Notes: generated by a model from the letters alone, not told the origin. A DNA stretch of 64,000 nucleotides from Microcaldota archaeon (GCA_021801355.1 JAJYYB010000018.1:1-64000), one strand, 5' to 3'. Shown: positions 1 through 9,692, counted from the stretch's first letter. Program-made: numbers and translations.

Positions 1-1
1 T

Positions 2-331
2 TCCGGCCAGAACTACTACGACGCATGGGTCTTCGTAGCCTCTGAAGGCGAGAACATCGGGCCAGGCGGTCTCCCTGTCAACTTCTCCGAGTCGAACACC
101 GTGAACATGACACCGATAGGCACTATCCCGCCTTCAGGCACTGTGACGTTCAACTTCAATCACACAGCGGCCGGCGGCATACCTACTGCGAACATACCTG
201 TGGGAACAGAGTTCACAGGCTACATCTGGATCGCCTACTGCCTCAGCCCTGTCTGCAGCGGCCCGACAAACTTCGCGAAGGTCGGCTCCATATCAGCCAA
301 GGAAACCGGCGTAAGCACTTTCACGAGCGGC
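2..331 (+). repeat. Inverted repeat arm A (shared surface-protein N-terminal region)
   Basis: This segment pairs in inverted orientation with 26813-27142. Long stretches are identical (for example the bases encoding NTVNMTPIGTIPPSGT), with scattered, mostly silent substitutions. Similarity stops abruptly at the Ser/Thr linker. Confidence 0.9.
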
Positions 332-1465
332 GGACCAACCACCACATCATCAAGCACTACTTCTTCGTCCACAACCAGCACATCCACCACATCGATCTAC
401 TACGTTGTTATAACACTAACCCCTTCAAGTGCCACGTCAGCACCGTTCCAGCAGAACATAACGATAAGCCCATCGTCGTACTCAGGCCAGTGCCCGGCTC
501 TCGGGAGCACATGCGTCAGCAGCGACCTTGGCAACATAAGGTTCTATTCGTCCATGTCAGGCAACGTACCGTCCGGACCCCTAGATTCATGGCTGGAGGG
601 TTGCCCTGAGACACCGTGCTCGCCATCATCGACGCAGGCGCTATTCTGGGTCAACCTGCCAAGTGGTGAGTCAACGCCCAACACGGTAATCTACATGGTC
701 TTCAATTCGCTCGGCACAGAATTCGATGGCTCTGTCGCGGGCGAGGCGCCGCAGCTGAGCCCCTCTTACGCCCAGTACGACAACGGGCCAACTGTCTTCA
801 ACCTCTTCTATGACAACTTTGCAGGGCACGGCCTGAACCAGACAAAATGGTATAATGACGTAAGCGGTGGTGCGTGCGGTGGCAGCCAAGGCTCTGGCAG
901 CAATCAGTGGTATGTTGATAATGGTTTAATTGGCAGCCCGAATGGAAACTGGCTATGTTTTTACACAAAATCCACATTCCCATATCCTTATATAACAGAA
1001 GAGTACATCGCCTCTCAGAGCAACACCTACCCTGCCATATATGAAACGACATCAGGTTCCCACACAGGGGGATGCTACGGCCAATACAGTTCCTCTTATT
1101 TCGGATTCATACAAACAAGTTCGCCATACGTACAGTTTATTGTTGACAGCCCCAGCGGCTCGTGCACTACACTGTCTACCAGCACTTCAAACCCAAGCTT
1201 CCCTGACGTAGTCGAAGTCGGATGGTTTGCCACCGGAAATGAATACGCATCAGAGAGTAATTTAGGAACGAAATTGACGAGCTCCGATTCTACAGTTCCT
1301 ATAGCTAATTCATATATAGGCATAACATTTGTGAACCTGAATATAGGAGGTTCTAGCGCCGAAATTAACTATGTGATAGGTAGGTCGTCCCCGCCCGCCG
1401 GCCAGATGCCACAGACGGAGTGCGGCCCCAGCGCCCTAAGTCAATCATGCGCGCCGGTGCAGTGA
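2..1465 (+). CDS. Pilin-type surface protein with DUF2341-like domain, 5' truncated
   Basis: The reading frame is open from base 2, so the true start lies outside the window. The first 110 visible residues match residues 76-185 of the protein at 25727-27367 almost exactly, so the missing N terminus is probably also a class III (archaellin/pilin-type) signal peptide and TM helix. A Ser/Thr-only linker (about 330-400 bp) follows. Next comes a segment like DUF2341 domains (IRFYSS, a W..E..C pair, ALFWVNL) and a lectin-like C-terminal half ending in a SSPPAGQMP motif, comparable to DPAGFTMP in the paralogue. It is probably an extracellular, glycosylated filament or surface protein. The DUF2341 call rests on pattern recognition. 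The C-terminal halves of the two paralogues differ strongly. Confidence 0.8.
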   Translation, partial: SGQNYYDAWVFVASEGENIGPGGLPVNFSESNTVNMTPIGTIPPSGTVTFNFNHTAAGGIPTANIPVGTEFTGYIWIAYCLSPVCSGPTNFAKVGSISAKETGVSTFTSGGPTTTSSSTTSSSTTSTSTTSIYYVVITLTPSSATSAPFQQNITISPSSYSGQCPALGSTCVSSDLGNIRFYSSMSGNVPSGPLDSWLEGCPETPCSPSSTQALFWVNLPSGESTPNTVIYMVFNSLGTEFDGSVAGEAPQLSPSYAQYDNGPTVFNLFYDNFAGHGLNQTKWYNDVSGGACGGSQGSGSNQWYVDNGLIGSPNGNWLCFYTKSTFPYPYITEEYIASQSNTYPAIYETTSGSHTGGCYGQYSSSYFGFIQTSSPYVQFIVDSPSGSCTTLSTSTSNPSFPDVVEVGWFATGNEYASESNLGTKLTSSDSTVPIANSYIGITFVNLNIGGSSAEINYVIGRSSPPAGQMPQTECGPSALSQSCAPVQ

Positions 1466-1737
1466 GCGCGCCGGCTGACAATCGCGGCAAAAGGATTTTA
1501 ATTCTGGGCTGGCGTCTAATCGCATGGTTGCAAAGTCGTCTCCTGCGCAGGACCAAGCGCTCGTCTTCGACATGGGCAAGAAGAGGTTCGCCGCCATCGG
1601 CCAGCTTCCGCCTTGAATAATGCGAAGCGTTAAGCCTGTCGCCATCGCACTTGATTCGGGTGTGGGTCGAGACGATGAAAGCGCACATAATATAGTGCGA
1701 TACGATTAAAATTGATGTGGCAGAAATCAGCAGCGAG

Positions 1738-3729
1738 TCATTTCTTTCCAACTTCGCCGCTGAGCTGCGCGTATGCATTCTTTATCTCATCTATCGATGC
1801 CTCGTCGTCCAGCGTTGTTGTATCGCCTGGTGGCATTCCCATCGCGACAGCCTTGACCACCCTGCGCATTATCTTCGCGCTCCTCGTCTTCGGCAGCTTC
1901 GACGCGAAGAATACGTCTTTCAGCGATGCTATCGGCCCTACCTGCTGGCGTATGAGCTCCTTGAGTTCGCCCTTGAGCTGCTCGCTTGGGATGAATCCCT
2001 GTCTCAGTATAACGAACGCTACAGGGACCTCTCCCTTTATCTCGTCCGGCACACCAACTACGGCCGATTCGGCAACTGCCTTGTGTTGTATAAGCGCTGA
2101 CTCCAACTCATATGTGCCGAGCCTGTGCCCTGCGACCTTTATTATCTCGTCTGCCCTGCCAAGCACCCAGAAATAACCGTCCGGGTCCCTTACGGCGTAG
2201 TCCCCTGCGTAGAATTGGCCCGGGAACTTGGAGAAGTATACGTCCACGAACCTGTTCGGATCCTTGAATATAGTGAGCGGCATTCCTGGCCACGGCTTCT
2301 TCAGCACTAGGAAGCCCCTCTCCCCCGCCTTTTGGGGATTGCCTTTCTCATCAACCACTTCGGCATCTATCCCAGGTATCGGGAACCCGTTAGTGCCTGG
2401 TTTCATTGGCAGCATCATGAGTCCGGGTACGTGGCTTATCATTATCCCACCGGTCTCTGTCATCCACCATGTGCTTCCGAACGGCACCTTCTCCCTGCCG
2501 ACGAGCCTGAAGAGCCACTTGAACGCCTCCGGGTTTATCGGCTCTCCTACGGAATTCATCAGCCTTACCGAGCTTGTATCATGCATCTTGACCCACTGCT
2601 CGCCGCCCTTTATCCAGCCCCTTATGGCTGTCGGCGAGGTATAGAACACGCTCACCCCGTACCTCTCTATTATCGAAGCCCACCTGTTCTGTTCCGGGAA
2701 TACAGGGGAGCCCTCGTACATTACCTCGGTGGCGCCCTCCATCAACGGACCGAACACTATGTATGAATGGCCAGTGACCCAGCCTATGTCCGCCATGCAC
2801 CAGTATACATCGCTATCCTTTATGTCGAAGACCCATTTCATAGTGGCATGAAGCAGGGTCATATAACCGCCCACGTCATGCACCTGGCCCTTGGGCTTAC
2901 CTGTCGTCCCTGATGTGTATAGTATGTAAAGCGGAGATTCTGACTTGACCCTTTCCGGCTCGACATATGCGTTCGTATGCACGCCCTTCATCGCATCCTC
3001 GAAGTACTCGTCCCTCCCCTCAACCATGTTGACCTTGTTGCGCGTCCTCGTGACGACAACTACGTTCTTTACAGTCTTGGCCTTCTGCATCGCCTGGTCC
3101 ACTATGGACTTAAGATCAAGCATCTTTCCGGCGCGCCAAGAACCGTCTGCCGTGACTATTATCTTGGCCTCTGCATCGTTCATCCTTTCAGCTATCGCAT
3201 CGGAGCTGAAACCCGAGAACACTACGCAGAACGCCGCGCCCAGCCTTGAAGCTGCAAGCATGAATATTGGTAGTTCAGGTATCATTGGCAGGTATATGCC
3301 TATCACGTCGCCCTGCTTTATATTGTACTTCTCCTTGAGCATGTGCGCTACCCTGTTCACTTCCCTGTACATGTCATAGTAGGTGAGTTTCCTGACCTCT
3401 TTCGGCTTGCCATCCTCCATAGGCTCGCCCTCCCATATTATAGCTACCTTGTTCTTCCTCGCGCTCTTCACGTGCCTGTCAAGGCAGAGATACGAGGCGT
3501 TCAGCTCGCCCCCGGCGAACCACTTGTAGAAGGGAGGATTAGAATCGTCAAGCACCTTGTCCCACGGCTTGAACCAGTCAAGCTCAGTTGCGAGCCCGGC
3601 CCAGAATTCCTTGTATTCCTTTATGCTTTTCTTGTGGAAATTTGCGTAGTCATCAACCTTGGCTGCATTAGGCATCCCTTCGGGCGAAATCCTCTCATCG
3701 AAAGATATGGACCAGTTTAATTCGGTCAT
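1738..3729 (-). CDS. acsA: Acetyl-CoA synthetase (AMP-forming)
   Basis: This enzyme activates acetate with ATP and CoA to give acetyl-CoA, AMP and PPi in the cytoplasm. Counting from an upstream GTG at 3738, the A3 adenylation motif YTSGTTGKPKG lies at residues 274-284. The STWWMTETGG segment carries the tandem Trp typical of acetate-specific enzymes. The catalytic lysine is K622 in PKTRSAK, where most acetyl-CoA synthetases have RSGK. The length (663 aa) fits the family. I chose ATG 3729; GTG 3738 adds three residues. A TATA-like TTTAATAAATC (reverse strand, 3764-3774) lies 35-45 bp upstream, suggesting a short or absent leader. It is transcribed alone. Confidence 0.95.
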   Translation of the reverse strand: MTELNWSISFDERISPEGMPNAAKVDDYANFHKKSIKEYKEFWAGLATELDWFKPWDKVLDDSNPPFYKWFAGGELNASYLCLDRHVKSARKNKVAIIWEGEPMEDGKPKEVRKLTYYDMYREVNRVAHMLKEKYNIKQGDVIGIYLPMIPELPIFMLAASRLGAAFCVVFSGFSSDAIAERMNDAEAKIIVTADGSWRAGKMLDLKSIVDQAMQKAKTVKNVVVVTRTRNKVNMVEGRDEYFEDAMKGVHTNAYVEPERVKSESPLYILYTSGTTGKPKGQVHDVGGYMTLLHATMKWVFDIKDSDVYWCMADIGWVTGHSYIVFGPLMEGATEVMYEGSPVFPEQNRWASIIERYGVSVFYTSPTAIRGWIKGGEQWVKMHDTSSVRLMNSVGEPINPEAFKWLFRLVGREKVPFGSTWWMTETGGIMISHVPGLMMLPMKPGTNGFPIPGIDAEVVDEKGNPQKAGERGFLVLKKPWPGMPLTIFKDPNRFVDVYFSKFPGQFYAGDYAVRDPDGYFWVLGRADEIIKVAGHRLGTYELESALIQHKAVAESAVVGVPDEIKGEVPVAFVILRQGFIPSEQLKGELKELIRQQVGPIASLKDVFFASKLPKTRSAKIMRRVVKAVAMGMPPGDTTTLDDEASIDEIKNAYAQLSGEVGKK

Positions 3730-3833
3730 CGATATCACTAGTATTCTGTTATAGCTATGTTAGGATTTATTAAAGTTGTGCTAGGATTGCGGTGGCTAGA
3801 TTGCAATATATAGAATGATACGGCAGGGAGGAT

Positions 3834-4163
3834 TTATTTGCCTTTTGTGCCCTCAGTCTGGTACCCGGATTCCGACCATTCCTTTATGCCGCCCTCGTAA
3901 GCAGAGACATTGAAACTCTTGCCCTTCAGGAATTCGGCGCCTCTTTTCGAAGCCGGACACGTATAGCTGGCGCAGTAAGTGACTATCTGCTTGTTCTTGT
4001 CCAGCTTCTTCCAGCCATCCTTCTCCAGCTCCTCGATAGGGATTGAAATAGAGCCCTTTATGTGCTCCTGGTCGTACGAATCCTTTGACAGTACATTTAC
4101 CACTACGACTGAGCCTTCAGCTATCTTCTGCTTGAGTTCATCCTTAGAGACGGTATCTACCAT
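3834..4163 (-). CDS. Single-domain rhodanese-like sulfurtransferase
   Basis: This 109-residue protein is one rhodanese domain. It has the N-terminal VVVNVLSKDSYDQEHIKGSISIP stretch of the family in interrupted form (key residues D, H, I, G, S, I) and an active-site loop YCASYTCPASKR, where the first Cys is the expected persulfide carrier. A second Cys sits five residues later, as in a known subgroup with YC....C..S. It probably moves sulfane sulfur in the cytoplasm; the substrate is unknown. It is divergently placed from the small zinc protein at 4283. Confidence 0.88.
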   Translation of the reverse strand: MVDTVSKDELKQKIAEGSVVVVNVLSKDSYDQEHIKGSISIPIEELEKDGWKKLDKNKQIVTYCASYTCPASKRGAEFLKGKSFNVSAYEGGIKEWSESGYQTEGTKGK

Positions 4164-4282
4164 TTAATCATACATATATGGTGTCCTACATTTAAAATAC
4201 TTGTGGGTGGCCCTTTTGCCATTGGATCGGCCGGGCTAACCGATACGGCATATTTTTATAATGTTGAGATAAATGGGATATC

Positions 4283-4423
4283 ATGGAAGCGTACTGCATG
4301 AAGTGCAAGCAGACCAGGGAGATGAAGGACGCAAAGGCCGTAGAGATGAAGAACGGGAAGAAGGCCATGTCCGGATTGTGCGCAGTCTGCGGCACCAAGA
4401 TGTTCAAGATAGGAGGGAAGTGA
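4283..4423 (+). CDS. Small DUF5679-like zinc-ribbon protein (46 aa)
   Basis: A 46-residue ORF begins MEAYCMKCKQTREM and ends CAVCGTKMFKIGGK. The CxxC...CxxC spacing and the KAVEMKNGKKAMSG middle match the tiny DUF5679 family common in archaea. It probably binds one Zn2+; its function is unknown. A TATA-like ATATTTTTATAA lies about 30 bp upstream, consistent with a nearly leaderless mRNA. Confidence 0.8.
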   Translation: MEAYCMKCKQTREMKDAKAVEMKNGKKAMSGLCAVCGTKMFKIGGK

Positions 4424-4614
4424 GCCTTCCTCAGGTCTGACCAGGGAATCCGCCGGCCAGATTACCGGATAGGGTAACCAATCTGAAGTCTTAAGTTTTC
4501 CCGGATGGCTGTTTTGCATCTGACAAGGTTGCCGGCCAACCAGAAATGTCTGCTTTTTGACTAATGCATTCGATAGGCTTTAAACCTTTGGATGAGATAT
4601 TATACGGTGGTATT

Positions 4615-5346
4615 ATGGGATTTATGGACGATCTGAAGTTCCTCTGGGCCACTGTGTGGGATCCGGAGAGGAATGTGAAGAGGCAGCTTGACTTCTTCGG
4701 GGCTCTTAAGCTCTACTACACGCTGGCGTTTTTCGCTTTCGTAGCGTATGCAGTCATAGGCTCGATAGCTGTTGCCTTGGGCACTTACGCCGGTGCGATA
4801 GCTGCGCCGTCCTTCCCGGCCGGCGTGGTCGAGTCGTTCGTGAGCTCGGTGTCGTATTTCTACATAATAGCCGGAGGGATAGGGTTCTTCTTCATAGCCC
4901 TGCCCCTCGGTCTCGCGATAGACGCGCTGCTGTACCAGATAGTGGCCAGGTTCTTCCTCAACATATGGAAGGGCAGCTATGACAAGACTTTCGCGGCTGC
5001 GATCATGGGTTCGTTCCCTATACTGCTGCTCTACTGGCTTACGCCGGTGCCGTTCCTCAACGGCATATTCATAATAATCGCGCCGATATGGAGCCTGATC
5101 GTGCTGGTCATAGCGCTCTCGGTGCAGCAGAAGGTCAAGAGGCTTGAGGCGATACTGGCTCTGCTGCTCGTTGAGTTCCTCAGCGTGCTGGTGCTCTTGC
5201 TCGTCGGCCTTTCGCTCGTCAGCGCCATAGCTTACGTGGTAGGGGGCGTGACGAACCAGGGGGTCATGTCGTTCCCATGGCAGAGCATAAGCTCGCTTGT
5301 GCATGGCCTCGTAACCAACAGCACAAATACTACTGTAGTGCCATAA
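4615..5346 (+). CDS. Yip1-domain-like integral membrane protein
   Basis: The protein (243 aa from this start) has a short cytoplasmic N terminus containing WDPERNVKRQLDFFGALK and then about five hydrophobic segments. That layout is typical of archaeal Yip1-family membrane proteins. An in-frame ATG at 4564 exists. I prefer 4615 because GGTGGT lies four bases upstream and the MGFMDDLKFLW start fits the family. A CTTTAAAC TATA-like box lies about 40 bp upstream. Yip1 proteins in archaea have no defined role. It lies between the zinc protein and the convergent kdpC. Confidence 0.7.
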   Translation: MGFMDDLKFLWATVWDPERNVKRQLDFFGALKLYYTLAFFAFVAYAVIGSIAVALGTYAGAIAAPSFPAGVVESFVSSVSYFYIIAGGIGFFFIALPLGLAIDALLYQIVARFFLNIWKGSYDKTFAAAIMGSFPILLLYWLTPVPFLNGIFIIIAPIWSLIVLVIALSVQQKVKRLEAILALLLVEFLSVLVLLLVGLSLVSAIAYVVGGVTNQGVMSFPWQSISSLVHGLVTNSTNTTVVP

Positions 5347-5418
5347 GTATTCTTCGTGGGCGCCATTTACTGATGGCGCTCTTCCATTCTTGTTCTTTTT
5401 GATTGCATTTGCTATAGC

Positions 5419-5877
5419 CTACCCGCTCAAATTCGCATATTTCGAGTAAATCGCATTATACTTCTTTATCAGGTACAGGTTTGTCTGCACCACATTGATG
5501 AACTTCGGGCCGAAGAAGAATATCGTATACTGGCTCTGGTTGTTGACTATCCCTGTGAGCGTTGACTCGGAAAGGCCTGTCGCGTTGCTTATGCGAGCGA
5601 CCTGTGAATACGCATCGGCAAGAGTTATCGTAGGGTCAATCCCTGAAGCAGAGAAGTTGGCTGGTTCTGGATGGAAGAATACGCTGGCGTTGAAGCCCTG
5701 TGCGATTAGGTAAGAACCTGCTACCGAACCGTTGATCGTGAACTGCTCGCCGTTCGCTTGGAATGGGAATGCAACCCCCGCTATGAGCGTTATGACTACC
5801 GGATAAGCGAGCCCGCAGAGCAGCATTATCACTATCGCAAGAATCAAAGGGGACTTGATAGTCTCAAAAATGTCCAT
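5419..5877 (-). CDS. kdpC: Potassium-transporting ATPase subunit KdpC
   Basis: KdpC is the single-span accessory subunit that stabilises the KdpFABC K+ pump and increases its ATP affinity. One N-terminal TM helix (residues about 8-32) is followed by the conserved HPEPANFSASGIDPTITLADA and ARISNATGLSE segments in interrupted form, and the IVNNQSQ motif. At 152 residues it is shorter than the usual 185-200. The middle loop and C terminus are reduced, as often seen in small-genome archaea. GAGGT precedes ATG 5877. It is the last gene of the kdp operon, 11 bp after kdpB. Confidence 0.93.
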   Translation of the reverse strand: MDIFETIKSPLILAIVIMLLCGLAYPVVITLIAGVAFPFQANGEQFTINGSVAGSYLIAQGFNASVFFHPEPANFSASGIDPTITLADAYSQVARISNATGLSESTLTGIVNNQSQYTIFFFGPKFINVVQTNLYLIKKYNAIYSKYANLSG

Positions 5878-5888
5878 CACGATCTACC

Positions 5889-8030
5889 TCAAAGCGCCAG
5901 TATGAGGCGCCCTATCAGCTCTATGCCTATGAAAGGAAGTATCACGCCGCCTATCCCGTAAGTCACAGTGTTCTTAAGGAATATTGACATGGTGCTGCGC
6001 GGCTTCAGCTTCACCCCTCTCGTTGCAAGCGGTATCAGCGCAGGTATTATCGCAGCGTTGAATATGAGGGCTGCGAGCACGGTGGTCTCGGGGGGCATGC
6101 CCAGTACGTTTATCTGGTTCAACGCAGGGAGCGCTGCGAACATCACGGGGACTATGGCGAAGTATTTCGCGACGTCGTTAGCTATGCTGAATGTTGTCAC
6201 TGCGCCCCTTGTCATGAGCAGCTGCTTCCCGAGTATTATGACGTCTATTATCTTGGCGGGATTTGATTCCAGGTCGACGAGGTTGGCTGCCTCTTTCGCT
6301 GCGACTGTGCCGGAGCCCATTGCGAGGCCAACGTCAGCTGCGGCCAGGGCGGGGGCATCATTTGTGCCGTCACCGACCATTGCCGCTATCATACCGGCGG
6401 CCTCCTCCTTTTTCACTATGTCTATCTTTGTCTCAGGCTTAGCCTGGGATACGAACTCGTTTATGCCGACCTCTGAGGCTATGCTCTTCGCAGTGAGTGG
6501 CTGGTCCCCTGTTATCATGACTGGTCTTATGCCCATCACCTTTATCGATTCGATCTTCTCCTTTATCCCTGGCTTGATCTGGTCCTTGAGCCTTATGAGG
6601 CCTATAGCCTCATCGCCCACCGCTATCGCCATCGGAGTGTCGCCAGACGAAGCTATCTCGTCTACCAACTTTTGAAAGCCTTCAGGGATCCTCTGCGCTG
6701 ATTTCATTATTGCGTCCGGAGCGCCCTTGGAGATGTTGAGCTCCTCCACAGGTATGTCGGTCTGGTACTTCTTGCGTATCCTGCTGCCCTGCCTTGAGCC
6801 CTTGTTGCCCTTGGGGAGCAGGAACTTGTCCGCTTTCTCGAGCTTCACGCTGCTTATCCTCGTGACCGCGCTGAACTCAACCGCGGAAGCCCTGTCTATG
6901 GAGCAGAACACCTTTGGTATGAAACCCTTCCGGTAAGCCAGGTCTATTATGCTCCTGCCTTCAGGGGTGTCGTCGTGCCATGATGACAGGAAAGCTGCAT
7001 CGCCCACCTCCTTCTCAGTATGGCCACCGAGCGGCATGAACTCGGTCGCCATCCTGTTCCCGAAAGTTATCGTGCCGGTCTTGTCAAGAAGCACCACATC
7101 CGCATCGCCAGCGGTCTCCACGGCCTTGCCGGACTTCGCGATTATCTTGTTGACGGACATCCTCCTTATCCCTGATATGCCTATCGCAGGGAGCAGGGCG
7201 CCTATCGTGGTCGGGAGCAGGCAGACATAAAGCGCGATAAGAACAGAAAGGTCGACACCCAATGAAAGCGAGACCGAAAGCCAGAGGACCGCCACTATTA
7301 TTATTGTGAAGATTGCGGTGAAGCCGAGCAGGAGCGCAGCTATCGCCTGCTCGTTCTGCGTCTTAGGCCTCTTCGTGTTTTCAACCATGCTTATGAGCTT
7401 GCTCAGGTAAGTGTCACCGGGATCCACGGATATCTTCGCGACCAGCGAGTCCGATGCGAGCACCGAACCGCCTATTAGCACGTCCCCTGGAGCCTTCCTT
7501 ACCGGAGCGGATTCCCCGGTAAGCAGCGACTCGTCCACCATCGCGACGCCTTCCAGTATGGCGCAGTCTATCGGTATGTAGTCTCCCTTGTCTATCCTTA
7601 TTATGTCGCCCTTCTTCAGCACCTTGGATGAGACAACCTCAAGTTTCCTATCTGAGTCCATCCTCTTGGCTTTTACCTCGTGCTCTATCTGCCTGAGGCT
7701 CTCCGCTGTTGCGCGTATCTGCGCTTCTGCAATCGAGTCGGAGAGCGTGCTGAACCATACCGTAACAATGAGTATCACCGCAACGTAAAAGTAGAACGTC
7801 TGCATTGACTGGCTTGACACAATTGGTATAAGAGTCGGGTCTATCGCCATGCCCGCCACTATTATGAACATCAGTTCGACTATGAACATTACCGGATTTG
7901 ATATGAGCCTGCGCGGATCCATCCTGTAAACCGATTCGCGGAGTATGCCGTTTATATTGCCTGCTTTTGCATCCGCTGCGCTATTTGTTGTGCGGACCTC
8001 GCCCTTGCTTTTGTCATTGTCAGATTGCAT
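5889..8030 (-). CDS. kdpB: Potassium-transporting P-type ATPase catalytic subunit KdpB
   Basis: KdpB hydrolyses ATP to drive K+ uptake. Counted from ATG 8030 (713 aa), TGES of the actuator domain is at 171-174, the phosphorylated Asp is D316 in DKTGT, and GDGTNDAPAL follows in the P domain. KGAPDA marks the nucleotide-binding domain. I chose ATG 8030 rather than the longer frame from 8096 because the extra 22 residues overlap kdpA and do not look like KdpB. The chosen start overlaps the kdpA stop by 11 bp, suggesting translational coupling. A basic insert at about residues 400-428 (LPKGNKGSRQGSRIRKK) interrupts the N domain just before KGAPDA and is not usual for KdpB. Confidence 0.95.
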   Translation of the reverse strand: MQSDNDKSKGEVRTTNSAADAKAGNINGILRESVYRMDPRRLISNPVMFIVELMFIIVAGMAIDPTLIPIVSSQSMQTFYFYVAVILIVTVWFSTLSDSIAEAQIRATAESLRQIEHEVKAKRMDSDRKLEVVSSKVLKKGDIIRIDKGDYIPIDCAILEGVAMVDESLLTGESAPVRKAPGDVLIGGSVLASDSLVAKISVDPGDTYLSKLISMVENTKRPKTQNEQAIAALLLGFTAIFTIIIVAVLWLSVSLSLGVDLSVLIALYVCLLPTTIGALLPAIGISGIRRMSVNKIIAKSGKAVETAGDADVVLLDKTGTITFGNRMATEFMPLGGHTEKEVGDAAFLSSWHDDTPEGRSIIDLAYRKGFIPKVFCSIDRASAVEFSAVTRISSVKLEKADKFLLPKGNKGSRQGSRIRKKYQTDIPVEELNISKGAPDAIMKSAQRIPEGFQKLVDEIASSGDTPMAIAVGDEAIGLIRLKDQIKPGIKEKIESIKVMGIRPVMITGDQPLTAKSIASEVGINEFVSQAKPETKIDIVKKEEAAGMIAAMVGDGTNDAPALAAADVGLAMGSGTVAAKEAANLVDLESNPAKIIDVIILGKQLLMTRGAVTTFSIANDVAKYFAIVPVMFAALPALNQINVLGMPPETTVLAALIFNAAIIPALIPLATRGVKLKPRSTMSIFLKNTVTYGIGGVILPFIGIELIGRLILAL

Positions 8031-9669
8031 GGAATCCCTGAAGTAAGGACAGCACAGGCCCCAAGACGATGAAAGGCATGAACGTGAGCACGGCAAGCAG
8101 GAGTATGCTGCCTACCAGAATTGCAACAAAAAGCATGTTATCGGTCCTAAGCCCGGTCTCCGGTGTACGCTGGCGCTTTGACATGCTGTCCGCTATGATC
8201 AGCATTATGGCTATCGAGATGAACCTGCCGAACCATACCACTATCCCTGTAGAAATGTTGAAGAACAGCGTGTTAGCGGATGCGCCTAGGAAATCAGAGC
8301 CGTTGTTCGCAGCTGCGGACGCGAACTCATAAAGCACCTGGGTGTATCCGTTCGGTACTGCGCCCGAGCCAATGGCCGCAGCGGCACCAGTCGAGAAAGC
8401 GAGCGCAAGAGGTATGAGTATTAGGAGCGGGTGGGATATGAACGCTATCACTGCGCGCTTAACGTCTTGCGGGATTATTTTGGCGCCCAGATATTCGGGC
8501 GTGCGGCCCGCCATGAGGCCGACTATGAAAACCGCTATGACGACATACATAAGGAGGTAAATCACACCTCCGCCGAGGCCGCCGGGCGCCGCCTGAATGA
8601 ACATTCCCAGGAGCGCGGATATTATAACAAACGGACTGAACGCAGAAAGCGATGCATTGAGCGATCCTGTCATCGTAGAAGTCGCAGCTGCCGTCCAGAG
8701 TACTGATGAGAAAGCGCCCAATCTTGCCTCCATGTATGGCCCGAAACCAGTGAAGTTTATGAAAGCTATTGCTATGTTTATCCCGAATATCACGTATGTT
8801 GCGATGAGGAGCGTGCGGCCCTCCTTCCTGTTTCCTACCATGCTGCCGAAGAGGAATGGCATCGATGTTACCAGGACAAGCATAAGCACGAACTCAAACC
8901 AGTTAGTGAAAGGCGACGGGTCCTGATATGGGCTGGCGAAGTTGGCGCCGTAGTATCCGCCGCCGTTCGTGCCGAGCTGCTCTATTGATGCCATAGACGC
9001 TACCGGCCCGACAGGCAGGGTTATCATGCCGCCGCCTATAGTGTTAGCTGTGACATAGCCGCCAAGGGTCTGCGGCAGACCGGATGCAACCAGCACTATT
9101 GCTGCGATGGCGCTCAAAGGCAGCATTACCCTCGTGACGCTCCTGACGAAATCGTAGTAGAAATTGCCTATGCCCTTGAACTTTCCTGAGAAACCGCGGA
9201 AAACTGCGACCGCAGCGCACAGCCCGATGGCTGCGGAAGTGAACTCCAGGAATTGCAATGCCATCATCTGGCTAAGGTAGGAGAGCGCAGTTTCGCCGGC
9301 ATAATGCTGAAGGTCGGTGTTGGTTGCGAATGATAGCGCCGTATGCAGTGCAAGGTCCCATGAAAGTCCTGCGAAATGCTGTGGATTTAGCGGGAGAAGC
9401 CCCTGAAGCAGAAGTATGATGAAGCAAAGAGCCACGGTGAATGCGCTGAATACAAGCAGTACTATGAAGTATTCTTTGCCGCTCATCTCCCTTGACGGGT
9501 CTGCTCTTATTATCTTGTATATTGCTTTATCTATAGGGTCGAACAGCCTGTCGAGCCTCCCTTTCTTTCCGGTATAGACGGCGAATAGGTACTTTGAGAT
9601 GGCCCAAGCCAGGGCTATGATTAACCCGAACAGAAAAGCAGTCCAGAAAACGTACGGAAGTGCGCTCAT
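8020..9669 (-). CDS. kdpA: Potassium-transporting ATPase subunit KdpA
   Basis: KdpA is the K+-binding, channel-like subunit of the Kdp pump. It has about ten TM helices and the selectivity-loop motif GTNGGGYYGANFASPY, corresponding to GTNGGGFFNANSAHP in bacteria. The length of 549 aa is normal. ATG 9669 is chosen because AAGGAG (9677-9682) is spaced correctly before it; a TTG six codons upstream contains that site. The gene follows the RAM-domain protein by 23 bp. No kdpF is visible, and no KdpD/KdpE sensor pair occurs in this window. Confidence 0.96.
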   Translation of the reverse strand: MSALPYVFWTAFLFGLIIALAWAISKYLFAVYTGKKGRLDRLFDPIDKAIYKIIRADPSREMSGKEYFIVLLVFSAFTVALCFIILLLQGLLPLNPQHFAGLSWDLALHTALSFATNTDLQHYAGETALSYLSQMMALQFLEFTSAAIGLCAAVAVFRGFSGKFKGIGNFYYDFVRSVTRVMLPLSAIAAIVLVASGLPQTLGGYVTANTIGGGMITLPVGPVASMASIEQLGTNGGGYYGANFASPYQDPSPFTNWFEFVLMLVLVTSMPFLFGSMVGNRKEGRTLLIATYVIFGINIAIAFINFTGFGPYMEARLGAFSSVLWTAAATSTMTGSLNASLSAFSPFVIISALLGMFIQAAPGGLGGGVIYLLMYVVIAVFIVGLMAGRTPEYLGAKIIPQDVKRAVIAFISHPLLILIPLALAFSTGAAAAIGSGAVPNGYTQVLYEFASAAANNGSDFLGASANTLFFNISTGIVVWFGRFISIAIMLIIADSMSKRQRTPETGLRTDNMLFVAILVGSILLLAVLTFMPFIVLGPVLSLLQGFHAI

Positions 9670-9676
9670 GAAGGGT

Positions 9677-9682
9677 CTCCTT
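9677..9682 (-). promoter_or_regulatory. Shine-Dalgarno site deciding the kdpA start
   Basis: AAGGAG on the minus strand lies seven bases before ATG 9669. It overlaps the alternative upstream TTG frame, which argues for the shorter KdpA. Confidence 0.75.
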
Positions 9683-9692
9683 GTCAATATGC

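Noticed and set aside
1466-1737. Gap after the first gene with a 30-codon ORF at 1524-1616 (MVAKSSPAQDQALVFDM...)
   Set aside because: No ribosome site, promoter or recognisable motif; overlapping short frames on both strands look random. Nothing else seen in this gap.
4440-4545. Short inverted repeats (GGTTGCCGGCCAACC) before the Yip1-like gene
   Set aside because: Arms are five bases and no regulatory class fits; probably chance.
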